64,000 nt of DNA from Cryptosporangium phraense (lineage in GTDB: Bacteria > Actinomycetota > Actinomycetes > Mycobacteriales > Cryptosporangiaceae): contig NZ_VIRS01000004.1 of assembly GCF_006912135.1 (NCBI RefSeq), positions 310,001 through 374,000 of the forward strand, in the 5' to 3' direction. The first letter of the stretch is position 1, and each line of letters begins with the position of its first letter. The position numbers and the translations under genes are program-made. The notes under the pieces are model-generated. The model saw nothing but the letters and a program-made list of their open reading frames with translations. It was not told the DNA's origin and did no database searches. Shown piece after piece: positions 32,673 to 40,953 of this stretch.

Positions 32673-33826
32673 ATGGCCACGTGCCCCTTCAGGACGTTTC
32701 GGGCGATCGTGCGACGCTGGATCTCGTCGGTGCCCTCGTAGATGCGTAGCAGGCGGAGCTCTCGGTACCAACGCTCGATCGGCAGCTCCCGGGTGTACCC
32801 CATCCCACCGTGAATCTGGAGCACCCGGTCGACGATCTCGTTCGCCTTCACGCCGCCGTAGAGCTTGGCTATCGACTGGGCCTGACGCGAATCCTGGCCG
32901 GACTCCACCTGCCAGGCCGCGTGCAGCACCAGCAGGCGCAGGGCCTGCAGCTCCACCACCGAGTCGGCGATCATCCACTGGATGGCCTGCCGCTCGGCCA
33001 GCAGCTCGCCGAACGTCGAGCGGGTGTTGGCCTGCTGCACGGCCATCTCGATCAGCCGCTCGCAGGAGCCGATCGCCCGGGACGGCAGCAGATAGCGTCC
33101 CTGGCCGATCCACTGCAGGGCCAGCGCGAACCCGAACCCGACCTCACCCAGCACGTTCTCGGCCGGCACCCGCACGTTGTCGAACACCAGCGCGGCCGGG
33201 CCCCACTCGCCCATCGTCTGGATCGGCTCGGACTTCCAGCCCATGTCCCGGTCGACGAGGAAGCACGTCACCCCGCCGTTGGCGCCCTTCTCGCGATCGG
33301 TCACCGCGAAGACCATCGTGAAGTCGGCCTCGTTGCCCTGGGTGATGAACGTCTTCTCGCCGTTGATCACCCACTCGTCGCCGTCGCGGCGGGCCGACGT
33401 CCGGATCGCCTTCGCGTCCGAACCGGCGCCGGGCTCGGTGATGGCGAAGCACGAGATGCGCTCGCCCTCGATCGTCGGGAGCAGGTAGCGCTGCTTCTGC
33501 TCCTCCGTGCCGTGGAACAGGATGTTGTCGGCGGCCCCGCCGAACCGGAAAGGCACGAACGTGCGGCCCAGCTCGGCCTCGAGCACCGACGCGGTGATCG
33601 CGCCGAGGTTCATGCCGCCGTACTCCTCGGGCGTCAGGATGCCCCAGAACCCGGACTCGCGCGCCTTCCGCTGCAGCGCCCGGCTCTCCTCACGGGTGAT
33701 GCCGGGCTCCCCGGCGCGCTCGCGTCGCAACACCTCGGGCTCGAGCGGGATCAGTTCGCGCTCGACGAACGTCCGCACCCAGTCGCGGACCGCGCGCTGT
33801 TCGTCGGACAAGGCGAAGTCGACCAC
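32669..33826 (-). CDS. Acyl-CoA dehydrogenase (SCAD/MCAD-type active site)
   Basis: A 385-residue flavoenzyme. Signatures are [17 protein letters not shown] and VLQIHGGMGYTRELPIERWY. The catalytic glutamate is E364 in RIYEGTDEIQRRT, the medium- and short-chain position, unlike the dehydrogenase at 14937-16088. The GTG start has TTAGGAGAG upstream. It is transcribed divergently from a TetR gene, with a CTAACAGTGTTAG operator ten bases upstream of its start codon, so it is probably repressed by that TetR. No other beta-oxidation gene is attached. Confidence 0.93.
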   Translation of the reverse strand: MVDFALSDEQRAVRDWVRTFVERELIPLEPEVLRRERAGEPGITREESRALQRKARESGFWGILTPEEYGGMNLGAITASVLEAELGRTFVPFRFGGAADNILFHGTEEQKQRYLLPTIEGERISCFAITEPGAGSDAKAIRTSARRDGDEWVINGEKTFITQGNEADFTMVFAVTDREKGANGGVTCFLVDRDMGWKSEPIQTMGEWGPAALVFDNVRVPAENVLGEVGFGFALALQWIGQGRYLLPSRAIGSCERLIEMAVQQANTRSTFGELLAERQAIQWMIADSVVELQALRLLVLHAAWQVESGQDSRQAQSIAKLYGGVKANEIVDRVLQIHGGMGYTRELPIERWYRELRLLRIYEGTDEIQRRTIARNVLKGHVAI

Positions 33827-33836
33827 GGCGTCTCTC

Positions 33837-33849
33837 CTAACAGTGTTAG
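33837..33849. promoter_or_regulatory. TetR operator between acyl-CoA dehydrogenase and tetR
   Basis: CTAACAGTGTTAG is a perfect 13-base palindrome around a central G. It lies in the 44-base divergent gap, overlapping the ribosome-binding region of the dehydrogenase and sitting nine bases upstream of the tetR -10 hexamer. One site could repress both genes. Confidence 0.65.
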
Positions 33850-33857
33850 TTACTGGC

Positions 33858-33863
33858 TAGGCT
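33858..33863 (+). promoter_or_regulatory. -10 hexamer TAGGCT, leaderless promoter of tetR
   Basis: TAGGCT, seven bases, then GTG at 33871, with no Shine-Dalgarno sequence. Confidence 0.55.
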
Positions 33864-33870
33864 ATCCCCC

Positions 33871-34494
33871 GTGGCCCGCCCTAGCAGCCCTTTGCTGAAC
33901 CGCGATCGCATCTGCGCGACCGCGCTGGCGATGATCGACCGGGACGGCCTCGACGGGCTCTCGATGCGTCGGCTCGCGGCCGAAATGGGCGTGCGCGCGG
34001 CGTCGCTCTACGGGTATCTGAAGACCAAGGAAGAGCTGCTCACCGACCTGGCCGACCAGGTGATGGCGCCGGTCGACACGAGCGGCTTCGCCGACGGGTG
34101 GCGCAACGGTCTGACGGTCTGGGCCCGCTCGTACCGGGAGGCGCTGGCCGCGCACCCGAACCTGGTGCCGTTCCTGGCCCACTCCCCCGGCCGACGCCCG
34201 CAGGCGCTGCAGCACGCGGACGCCGTCCACGGCGGCCTCACCAGCGCGGGCTGGCCCCCGCGCTACGCGACGATGATCGGCGCCTCGACCAAGTACCTGG
34301 TCGTCGGGGCGGCGATGACGTCGTTCTCGGGCGGGTTCGCGGACGACTTCGAGGTATACGTCGGTCGGTATCCGAACCTGAGCCAGGCGCACCTGCTGGC
34401 CGGCCACGAGGAGATCGACCGGGACAGTTTCGAACTGGCCCTGACCGCGTTCCTGAACGGCCTCGCCGACCTGCACCACCAGATCTCTCACTGA
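33871..34494 (+). CDS. TetR/AcrR family regulator (TetR_C type)
   Basis: A 207-residue repressor. The HTH is ICATALAMIDRDGLDGLSMR with AAEMGVRAASLYGYLKTKEE. The C-terminal domain follows the TetR_C pattern, with HPNLVPFLAHSPGRRPQALQ and KYLVVGAAMTSFSGGF. It is divergent from an acyl-CoA dehydrogenase; the shared palindrome at 33837-33849 suggests joint repression, lifted by an acyl-CoA or related ligand. The start is the GTG directly after a TAGGCT hexamer and seven bases, consistent with a leaderless message. Confidence 0.9.
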   Translation: MARPSSPLLNRDRICATALAMIDRDGLDGLSMRRLAAEMGVRAASLYGYLKTKEELLTDLADQVMAPVDTSGFADGWRNGLTVWARSYREALAAHPNLVPFLAHSPGRRPQALQHADAVHGGLTSAGWPPRYATMIGASTKYLVVGAAMTSFSGGFADDFEVYVGRYPNLSQAHLLAGHEEIDRDSFELALTAFLNGLADLHHQISH

Positions 34495-34553
34495 TTCAAT
34501 ACAGTCCCGTGGGGTAAGCCCCACGTCAGCATCCCGGAGGTGAGGACAACCCG

Positions 34554-34976
34554 ATGAGCGAAACCCGCCCGGACATCGACGATGTCGAGGACGACGGCGT
34601 GCTCGACCCAGGCGACAGCCTGGACGACGACGACCTGAACAGCGACGTCCTCGACACCGGCATCGACCCCGGCGACCGCTACCGGGCGTCGGACCGGTTC
34701 GGCACGACGGCCGACGAGCAGTCCCAGGGCGAGACCCTCGACCAGCGCCTGGCCGAGGAAGAGCCCGACGTCACCGCCGACTTCGACGACGAGGACGAGG
34801 ACGCTCCGGCCGACCCCGGTTCGACCACCCAGGAGCGGGCCGGCCGGTTGGTCGAGCCGGACGAGGGCGCCCACGAGGACGACGAGGACGAGCTCTTCGC
34901 GACCGACGCCGGCATCGACGGCGCGGGCGCCGGAGCCGAGGAAGCCGCGATCCACCTCGTGGAGGACGACCGCTGA
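34554..34976 (+). CDS. DUF5709 family acidic protein
   Basis: A 140-residue, extremely acidic protein without TM helices. DDGVLDPGDSLDDDDL, RFGTTADEQSQGETLDQRLA and AGRLVEPDEGAHEDDEDE, ending in GIDGAGAGAEEAAIHLVED, follow the DUF5709 pattern of actinobacteria. Probably disordered; function unknown. GGAGGTGAGG lies a little far from the ATG (about 12 bases) but is the only candidate site. It precedes the Ser/Thr kinase gene by 19 bases; that gene appears to have its own promoter. Confidence 0.85.
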   Translation: MSETRPDIDDVEDDGVLDPGDSLDDDDLNSDVLDTGIDPGDRYRASDRFGTTADEQSQGETLDQRLAEEEPDVTADFDDEDEDAPADPGSTTQERAGRLVEPDEGAHEDDEDELFATDAGIDGAGAGAEEAAIHLVEDDR

Positions 34977-34983
34977 TTCTCGG

Positions 34984-34989
34984 TACTGT
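34984..34989 (+). promoter_or_regulatory. -10 hexamer TACTGT, leaderless promoter of the Ser/Thr kinase
   Basis: TACTGT, six bases, then ATG at 34996; no ribosome-binding site in between. Confidence 0.45.
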
Positions 34990-34995
34990 GATCGG

Positions 34996-36831
34996 ATGCC
35001 TCGTCCGGGACTACTGATCAGCAACCGCTACCTGTTGGACGAACGGGTCGCGGGTGGCGGGATGGGTGAGGTCTGGCGAGGCACCGATCCGGTGCTGCAA
35101 CGTCCGGTGGCGGTGAAGGTCCTGCTGCCCGCGTTGCACGCGGACGCGGAGTTCATCTCCCGCTTCCGCGCCGAGGCGCAGATGATGGCCGCGCTGCGGC
35201 ATCCCGGGATCGTGCAGGTCTACGACTGCGGCGCGTCTTTGGTCGACGACGTCCAGCGCGACTATCTCGTCATGGAGTACGTCGACGGGACGCCGCTGGC
35301 CGACCGGATCACCGCGGCCGGGGCGTTGCCGGTGGACGAGACGCTCTCGGTGGTCGCGCAGGCGGCCGAGGCGTTACAGGTCGCGCACGACGCGGGCATC
35401 GTGCACCGGGACGTGAAGCCGAGCAACCTGATGGTGCGGCCGGACGGGTCGGTGGTGCTGCTCGACTTCGGCGTGGCGCGATCGGTGGACGCGGGCGGGG
35501 TCACGAAGGTGAACCAGGTCGTCGGGTCGCCGCAGTACATGGCTCCGGAGCAGGTCGCGGGGCTGCCGGTGACCGGGGCGACGGATGTGTACGCGCTCGG
35601 GGCGGTGGCGTACACGTGTCTGGCCGGGCGGGCGCCGTTCGTCGGGGAGAACCCGGCGCAGGTGATCGCGCAACTCCTCTACGGCGAGCCGGCGCCGCTG
35701 CCGGTGGATCTGCCGCCGACGGTTGCCGCCCTGGTGACCCGAGCCATGTCCAAGGCCCCCGCCCACCGCTTCCCGACCGCGACCGCCCTGGCCACGGCGG
35801 CCCGCGCCGCATCTGCCGGGGATGCGCCACCCGGCGCAGGGTGGGCCGCCCCGGCGCCCCCGGCCGCCCCGGCCGCCTCGCCCGTCGCCGCCTGGGGCGC
35901 TCCACCGGCCGCGGCCCAGCACCCCGCCTGGGGAACCCCACCGACTTCCGCCCCACCGACTTCCGCCCCGCCCGCCTCCGCCCCGCCCGCCTCTGCCCCG
36001 CCCGCCCCCGGGCCGCCCGCCTCCGGGCCGCCCGCCTCCGGGCCACCCGCGGCCGCCTCGAGCGCGCCGTTCTTCCCGGCCCCACCGGGCGTGCCCCCTA
36101 CCCCACCCTCCGCCGCCCGGGCCGGGGCCGGCCGGCCGGACGCGTGGATCGACAAACGCCCACGCTCCCGGAAACCGCTGGTCGCCGGCTTGGCGGCGCT
36201 CGTGATCGGGATAGCGGCGGTGGCCGGAGCTCTCACTCTCCGACCCGAGAACTCCTCACCAGCCTCCCCGAACGGCGACGCCCCGGTGAGCGCCGCCGCC
36301 GCCCTCGACAATGGCGCCGCCGGCGACTCCAGCGGCCGAGCCGCCGGCCAACCCACCCCCACCCCGCCGGCGTCCAACCCCCCACCGACGCCGAGCGCGA
36401 CGACCCCCGCGACCCCCTCGCCCGCGAGCACTTCTACGGCCCCCGCCAGCCCCACCCCGGCCCCGTCTGCCTCGAAAACGCCAGCTCCCAAACCCGTCAC
36501 CACCGAGATCAACAAGGCCGTCGCCAAGACCGGCAAACGCGGCGCCGGCCCGTGCTCGGCCAAACTCGTCGGCGGCTACGGCTGCTACCAGACCTACGGC
36601 GACGTCTGGTGGGTCTTCGACACCAAAGCCGACGGCCACTCCGCCGTCGTTTTCTGGGAGGTCGGCGGACGCAAGGGCCAGTGCGCGAACTCGATGGGCA
36701 ACGGCAAGACCGGCGTGTGCAACAAGAACTACGCCGAGGGCCTCACCGGCACCGCGAAGGTCTGCATCATGGACTGGGACACCAAACAGATGCACGGCTG
36801 CACGGCCAACTTCAGGTTCAGCACCAGCTAG
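34996..36831 (+). CDS. Transmembrane Ser/Thr protein kinase with cysteine-rich ectodomain
   Basis: A 611-residue eukaryotic-like kinase. The catalytic domain spans about 9-270: glycine loop VAGGGMGEVW, K41, catalytic D139 (IVHRDVKPSNL), DFG 157-159, and GSPQYMAPEQ. A Pro/Ala/Ser-rich juxtamembrane region of about 100 residues contains repeats of SAPPA/SGPPA. One TM helix at about 394-416 (LVAGLAALVIGIAAVAGAL) is followed by a Pro/Thr-rich outer linker. A C-terminal domain of about 105 residues carries six cysteines, probably three disulfides, with YGDVWWVFDTKADGHSAVVF. It is not a PASTA domain, and I do not recognise it. The MMPL transporter gene lies 76 bases downstream in the same direction. 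Confidence 0.93.
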   Translation: MPRPGLLISNRYLLDERVAGGGMGEVWRGTDPVLQRPVAVKVLLPALHADAEFISRFRAEAQMMAALRHPGIVQVYDCGASLVDDVQRDYLVMEYVDGTPLADRITAAGALPVDETLSVVAQAAEALQVAHDAGIVHRDVKPSNLMVRPDGSVVLLDFGVARSVDAGGVTKVNQVVGSPQYMAPEQVAGLPVTGATDVYALGAVAYTCLAGRAPFVGENPAQVIAQLLYGEPAPLPVDLPPTVAALVTRAMSKAPAHRFPTATALATAARAASAGDAPPGAGWAAPAPPAAPAASPVAAWGAPPAAAQHPAWGTPPTSAPPTSAPPASAPPASAPPAPGPPASGPPASGPPAAASSAPFFPAPPGVPPTPPSAARAGAGRPDAWIDKRPRSRKPLVAGLAALVIGIAAVAGALTLRPENSSPASPNGDAPVSAAAALDNGAAGDSSGRAAGQPTPTPPASNPPPTPSATTPATPSPASTSTAPASPTPAPSASKTPAPKPVTTEINKAVAKTGKRGAGPCSAKLVGGYGCYQTYGDVWWVFDTKADGHSAVVFWEVGGRKGQCANSMGNGKTGVCNKNYAEGLTGTAKVCIMDWDTKQMHGCTANFRFSTS

Positions 36832-36907
36832 TCGTCACCAAGTCAACGCCAAGTACCCCGCGCGAACGTCGTCGCGACAGCAAATCGCGCAAAGGGGTGC
36901 TTCGAGG

Positions 36908-39085
36908 ATGTCCCGCTTCCTGTACCGGCTCGGCGGTGCGGCCGCCGCCCACCCGGGCCGGACCATCGCCGCCTGGCTGGCCGTCCTGGTCGCCACGATC
37001 ACGATCGCCGGTCTGGCCGGCGGCACACCGCACGACAACTACAACGTCGCCGGGACCTCGTCCCAGCGCGGCACCGAGCTGCTCCGCGAGGAGTTCCCGG
37101 CCCTGGCCGGCGCCGACGCCCGCGTCGTCGTCCACAGCGACACGAGCATCGACCCGGCCCTGCTCGCCACCCTCCGCACCCGCCTGGCGGACGTCGAGCA
37201 CGTCGGAACCGTCTCACCGCCGCGCCTCTCGACCGACCGCGACACCGCGCTGTTCTCGCTGACCTACACCGTCCCGGTGACCGACTTCGAGGGAACCGAG
37301 GCCCTCGACGCGTTGGAACGAGCCGCGGCCCCGGCCGCGCGGGCCGGCCTCCAGGTCGAGTACGGCGGCCAGGTCGCGGAGAACATCCGGACGATCAGCG
37401 GCGCCGCCGAAGCGATCGGGATCGTCGCCGCGCTGGTCATCCTGCTGCTGGCGTTCCGGTCGGTCGTCGCGGCCGGGCTGCCGATCGCGGCCGCGTTCGT
37501 CGGCCTGGGCATCGGCTCGGCCGGCATCACGATCCTGGCCGCGTTCTCGGACCTCAGCACGACCGCGCCGACGGTGGCCGCGATGGTGGGCCTCGGCGTC
37601 GGCATCGACTACGCGTTGCTGCTGGTCACCCGCTTCACCGAGGGGATCCGCTCCGGTCTGGACCCGCGGACCGCGGCGGCGACCGCCACCGCGACCTCGG
37701 GCACGTCGATCGTCGTCGCCGGCGCGACCGTGCTGCTCTCGCTGTTCGGCCTCGCGTTCGCCGGGCTGCCGGTCTACCGCTCGTTCGGGTCGGCCACCGC
37801 GTTGGTGGTGGCGGTCGTCGTGCTGTCCGCGGTCACGCTGGTCCCGGCCCTCTGCGCCCTGTCGGGCCGCCGCGCCCTGCCGCGCGCCGAACGCCGGCTC
37901 CCCACCCGTCCCCATGCGGACGTCACGGACGCGGACGCCGCGGCCGAGGTGGACGCGAACGGCGCTGGGAGCGGGACGCTCACCGGGCGGTGGGCCGCGC
38001 GGGTGGGGCGGCGACCGCTGCCGTGGGCGCTGGGAGCACTGGCGATCCTCCTCCTGCTGGCCACGCCGATGCTCGGCATGCGGACCTGGCCGCAGGACGC
38101 CGGCAGCCAGCCGACCGACAACACCTCGCGCCGCGCGTACGACCTGATCGCGGCCGAGTACGGCGAGGGCGCGAACGGCCCGCTGGTCGTGGCCGTCGAC
38201 CTGGATCGGGTGCCCGTGGCCGGGCTGCCGGCGCTGGCCGGGAAGCTCGCCGCCGATCCCGGCGTAGCCGGGGTGACCCCGCCGGTCGTGTCCCCGACCG
38301 GGAAGGCCGCCGCCGTCGTCGTCGAACCGAAGTACGGTCCGCAGGACGCGCGGGCGTCCGCGCTGGTCGATCATTTGCGCGCGGACGTCCTTCCGGCCGG
38401 CGCCGAGATCACCGGCATCACCGCGGTCTTCCGCGACATCGCCGAGCTGGTGTCGGAGCGCCTCTGGCTGGTGGTCGGCGTCGTCGTCGGGCTCTCGCTG
38501 GTGTTCCTGCTGGTGATGTTCCGCTCGCTGATCGTGCCGGTGAAGGCGGCGCTGCTGAACCTGCTGTCGATCTCGGCGGCTTACGGCGTGATCACGGTCG
38601 TGTTCCAGTGGGGCTGGGGCGCCGAGGCGCTCGGGCTGCCGCACGCGGTGCCGGTCTCGACCTGGGTGCCGCTGCTGATGTTCGCGGTCCTGTTCGGACT
38701 CTCGATGGACTACGAGGTGTTCCTGCTCTCCCGGATCCGCGAGGACTGGCTGCGCACCGGCGACGCCCACGGCAGCGTGGTGCGCGGGCTGGCCGCGACC
38801 GGCCGGGTGATCACCGGGGCGGCGCTGATCATGGTCGCGGTGTTCGTCGGTTTCGGGATGGACAGTGACGTGACCGTGAAGATGATCGGCGTCGGCATGG
38901 CCACCGCGGTCGCGGTCGACGCGACGATCGTCCGGATGGTGCTGGTGCCGGCGACGATGGCGCTGCTCGGTCAGGCCAACTGGTGGCTGCCGGGCTGGCT
39001 CGACCGGCTGTTGCCCCACGTCGACCTGCACGTCGAGGCGACGCCGACGGTGGCCCCGGAACCTGAGCTCGCCACCGTCCGCTGA
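36908..39085 (+). CDS. MMPL family (RND superfamily) transporter
   Basis: A 725-residue exporter with 12 predicted TM helices arranged as two RND halves, each with an extracytoplasmic domain after its first helix. VGLGVGIDYALLLVTRFTEG in TM4 and FGLSMDYEVFLLSRIREDW in TM10 carry the paired Asp-Tyr motifs of the MMPL proton relay. This family exports lipids or siderophores in mycobacteria. AAGGGG lies nine bases before the ATG. The preceding kinase may control it, as PknA/PknB do for mycobacterial MmpL3; that is inference. A hairpin terminator follows 10 bases after the stop. Confidence 0.93.
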   Translation: MSRFLYRLGGAAAAHPGRTIAAWLAVLVATITIAGLAGGTPHDNYNVAGTSSQRGTELLREEFPALAGADARVVVHSDTSIDPALLATLRTRLADVEHVGTVSPPRLSTDRDTALFSLTYTVPVTDFEGTEALDALERAAAPAARAGLQVEYGGQVAENIRTISGAAEAIGIVAALVILLLAFRSVVAAGLPIAAAFVGLGIGSAGITILAAFSDLSTTAPTVAAMVGLGVGIDYALLLVTRFTEGIRSGLDPRTAAATATATSGTSIVVAGATVLLSLFGLAFAGLPVYRSFGSATALVVAVVVLSAVTLVPALCALSGRRALPRAERRLPTRPHADVTDADAAAEVDANGAGSGTLTGRWAARVGRRPLPWALGALAILLLLATPMLGMRTWPQDAGSQPTDNTSRRAYDLIAAEYGEGANGPLVVAVDLDRVPVAGLPALAGKLAADPGVAGVTPPVVSPTGKAAAVVVEPKYGPQDARASALVDHLRADVLPAGAEITGITAVFRDIAELVSERLWLVVGVVVGLSLVFLLVMFRSLIVPVKAALLNLLSISAAYGVITVVFQWGWGAEALGLPHAVPVSTWVPLLMFAVLFGLSMDYEVFLLSRIREDWLRTGDAHGSVVRGLAATGRVITGAALIMVAVFVGFGMDSDVTVKMIGVGMATAVAVDATIVRMVLVPATMALLGQANWWLPGWLDRLLPHVDLHVEATPTVAPEPELATVR

Positions 39086-39095
39086 CCGGCACAGC

Positions 39096-39126
39096 GCTGG
39101 CCCGGTACCCCTCGCACCGGGCCAGC
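39096..39126 (+). terminator. Terminator hairpin after the MMPL gene
   Basis: An 11-bp stem, GCTGGCCCGGT at 39096-39106 and its complement at 39116-39126, with a 9-base loop. Confidence 0.75.
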
Positions 39127-39322
39127 AATGTGGTGTGTTGCGTTATTTCGGTCTTGCCTGCACCCGCCGGTTGTCCGATCCGGCGTTACCTATTCTGCGC
39201 ACGATCGACAGCTACCTCATCAGCCGCACGCTCGGTGCGGCAGGGACATGCGCCCGGGTGTCCGGGCGGTTGGCCCGCGGGTTCTCTGAGGGGCGCGGAC
39301 GGGGGCTAGCCTGGCGTCCGCT
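39127..39322. other. Intergenic region with two small hairpins
   Basis: No gene is supported. It holds two inverted repeats, CCGCAC-N5-GTGCGG at 39224-39240 and GCCCGG-GTGT-CCGGGC at 39252-39267. A TAGCCT hexamer at 39307-39312 lies ten bases before the lipoprotein ATG and is the likely promoter -10 with a very short leader. Confidence 0.4.
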
Positions 39323-40261
39323 ATGAGGAAACGTCTCGCGCTCGCCGTGCTGGCCGCGGTCGCGCTCACGCTGCCGGCCGCCTGCTCGTCCGGTTCGGCC
39401 GACGAGCCGGCCGCGGCTACGTCGGCTCCGGCCGTCTCGACCGCACCGGCGCCGAGCGCCGGTGGCTCGGCCAGCCCGTCCGGGTGCGGCGACACGACGG
39501 GCTGGGGCTGCACCTGGAGCCCGCGCCTGGCCGCGGCCGCCCAGATCGCTGACAACGCACCGGGCCGGCTGGGCGTCGTCGTGCTCGACCGGCAGACCGG
39601 CAAACGCTGGCAGACCGGGGACACGGCCAACCTGTACTGGACCGGGTCGACGATCAAGCTCGGGCTGGTCGCGACCGCGCTCGAGCAGTCGCGCACCGGG
39701 GTGCGGGAGCTCTCCGACACCGACACCGACCGGATCGGCGACATCCTCTCGTACTCGTCCGACGATGCCGCCGACGCGCTCTGGCGCGAGTACGGCCGGG
39801 CCGCGCTGCTGTCGCGTTTCAAGTCGCGGTACGGGATGACGCACGCGACGTACGTGAGCGGGTTCGACCAGTACTGGGGGTTCGTCAAGTGCACGCCCGG
39901 TGATCTGGTCAGGATGATGGATTACATCCTCGAGAAGCTCGGTCCGGCCGATAAGGACCTGGTGGTGACCGGGATGCGGCAGACGGACGAGATTCAGCAC
40001 TGGGGTGTGTGGTCGGCGGGCGAGTCGGTCGACCCGGGGAACAAGAACGGTTGGTCGATAGAGAAGGACGACGGGCAAGATCATTGGCTGACCAGTTCGG
40101 TGGGGTTTGCTGGTGACGATGAGCGGTACGTGATCGCGGAGATGTATTCGATGCCGCCGGGGCAGGATTCGTTGGAGCTGGGCGCGCATACGTTGAGCAA
40201 CATTTCGGCGGCGCTGTTCGGCCAGGCGACGCCGGCTCCGGCGGTCATCAAGGCCAGCTGA
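39323..40261 (+). CDS. Class A beta-lactamase-like serine hydrolase lipoprotein
   Basis: A 312-residue exported protein. A signal peptide ends in a lipobox-like TLPAAC with the acylated Cys at 21, followed by an Ala/Ser/Thr/Pro linker. The penicillin-binding fold motifs are present in altered form: SxxK as S109-T-I-K112 (GSTIKLGL), an SDN-like S-D-D at 146-148, and K-N-G at 240-242 in place of KTG. C55 and C63 could pair. There is no E166-type segment that I can identify with confidence, so it may be a beta-lactamase-fold hydrolase or a cell-wall-binding protein rather than an antibiotic-resistance enzyme. It has its own promoter region. Confidence 0.8.
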   Translation: MRKRLALAVLAAVALTLPAACSSGSADEPAAATSAPAVSTAPAPSAGGSASPSGCGDTTGWGCTWSPRLAAAAQIADNAPGRLGVVVLDRQTGKRWQTGDTANLYWTGSTIKLGLVATALEQSRTGVRELSDTDTDRIGDILSYSSDDAADALWREYGRAALLSRFKSRYGMTHATYVSGFDQYWGFVKCTPGDLVRMMDYILEKLGPADKDLVVTGMRQTDEIQHWGVWSAGESVDPGNKNGWSIEKDDGQDHWLTSSVGFAGDDERYVIAEMYSMPPGQDSLELGAHTLSNISAALFGQATPAPAVIKAS

Positions 40262-40626
40262 ACCCGCGCTCTGCGCTGAGGCCGGGCCGGCGGGCTGCCG
40301 CTGCCGCGCCCGGTTACCGACCGGGACGACCAGTTACTGATGGCCGAGCGCGCACTGGCGTCAGGTGCCCTCGCTACGAACCGGGATCGCGCGACGGCCG
40401 CTCAGGGTCGACCGCGGGGCGAAGGTCGTAGGCGGCCTGGTGCGGGTCGGGTCTGCGGGGTGCTGCGTGAGACGGGCACGGCCGCACGAGACGGCGAGGC
40501 TGCAGGAGACGGGAGGGGATCCCGGCTGGGGCCCGACACGCTGAGACCGGTCCGGTGGCCGGCCGACCCGCCGGGATCGCACCAGAGCTGGGATGAATGA
40601 TTCCGGAGGTCAGCGGTCGTAGGCGA
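40262..40626. other. Poorly coding 365-bp stretch
   Basis: I see no supportable gene. Open frames here give Arg/Gly/Ala-rich products with no recognisable fold, no ribosome-binding site and no neighbour coupling. Base composition is less GC-extreme at third positions than in the flanking genes. It may hold the lipoprotein gene terminator and remnants of a decayed gene continuous with 40627-40953. Confidence 0.4.
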
Positions 40627-40953
40627 TCAGCGATCGGGTGGCTGGTTGTGCGGTGTGGTCGTTGCGGTCGATGCGAGGAATCGCTGGGCGATGCGGGCGC
40701 AGACGCCGGTCACGATGGCGGGTAGGCCGGGTTCGGTGTCGAACAGGTCGAGCAGGACGTCACGCTCGTCGGTCGTGGCGTGGTAGCCGGACTGAGGGGC
40801 AGGGCGGGGAACATGCCGGGCAGGAGGCCGGTGATCAGCCGCAGCCGGACCCGCACCGCAGCCCGGGCCCGGGTCGGGCGAAGCACGGGGCGGGAGCTCG
40901 AGCCACGGGCCAGGGCGATCGCGTCGGAGGGGACGGGGCCGGCGGGCAGGCAC
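40627..40953 (-). CDS. Uncertain small ORF, possibly a decayed gene fragment
   Basis: A possible 108-residue product starting at a GTG directly after the TGA of the TetR gene. The first 55 residues are Pro/Arg-rich low-complexity sequence that looks non-coding. The last 45 (DERDVLLDLFDTEPGLPAIV and GVCARIAQRFLAS) look like genuine amphipathic helices. A frameshifted or truncated gene whose C-terminal end is preserved is a plausible reading. No family is recognised. Confidence 0.3.
   Translation of the reverse strand: MPARRPRPLRRDRPGPWLELPPRASPDPGPGCGAGPAAADHRPPARHVPRPAPQSGYHATTDERDVLLDLFDTEPGLPAIVTGVCARIAQRFLASTATTTPHNQPPDR

Noticed and set aside
35940-36060. Repetitive C-rich stretch in the kinase gene
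   Set aside because: It encodes a Pro/Ala/Ser juxtamembrane linker in frame; there is no spacer-repeat structure.
39323-40261. Beta-lactam resistance gene
   Set aside because: Only the SxxK motif is canonical; SDN and KTG are altered and no deacylation Glu segment is clear. A resistance function is not supported.
40340-40600. Plus-strand 86-codon open frame
   Set aside because: Arg/Gly/Ala-rich, no ribosome-binding site, no recognisable fold and no coupling to a neighbour.
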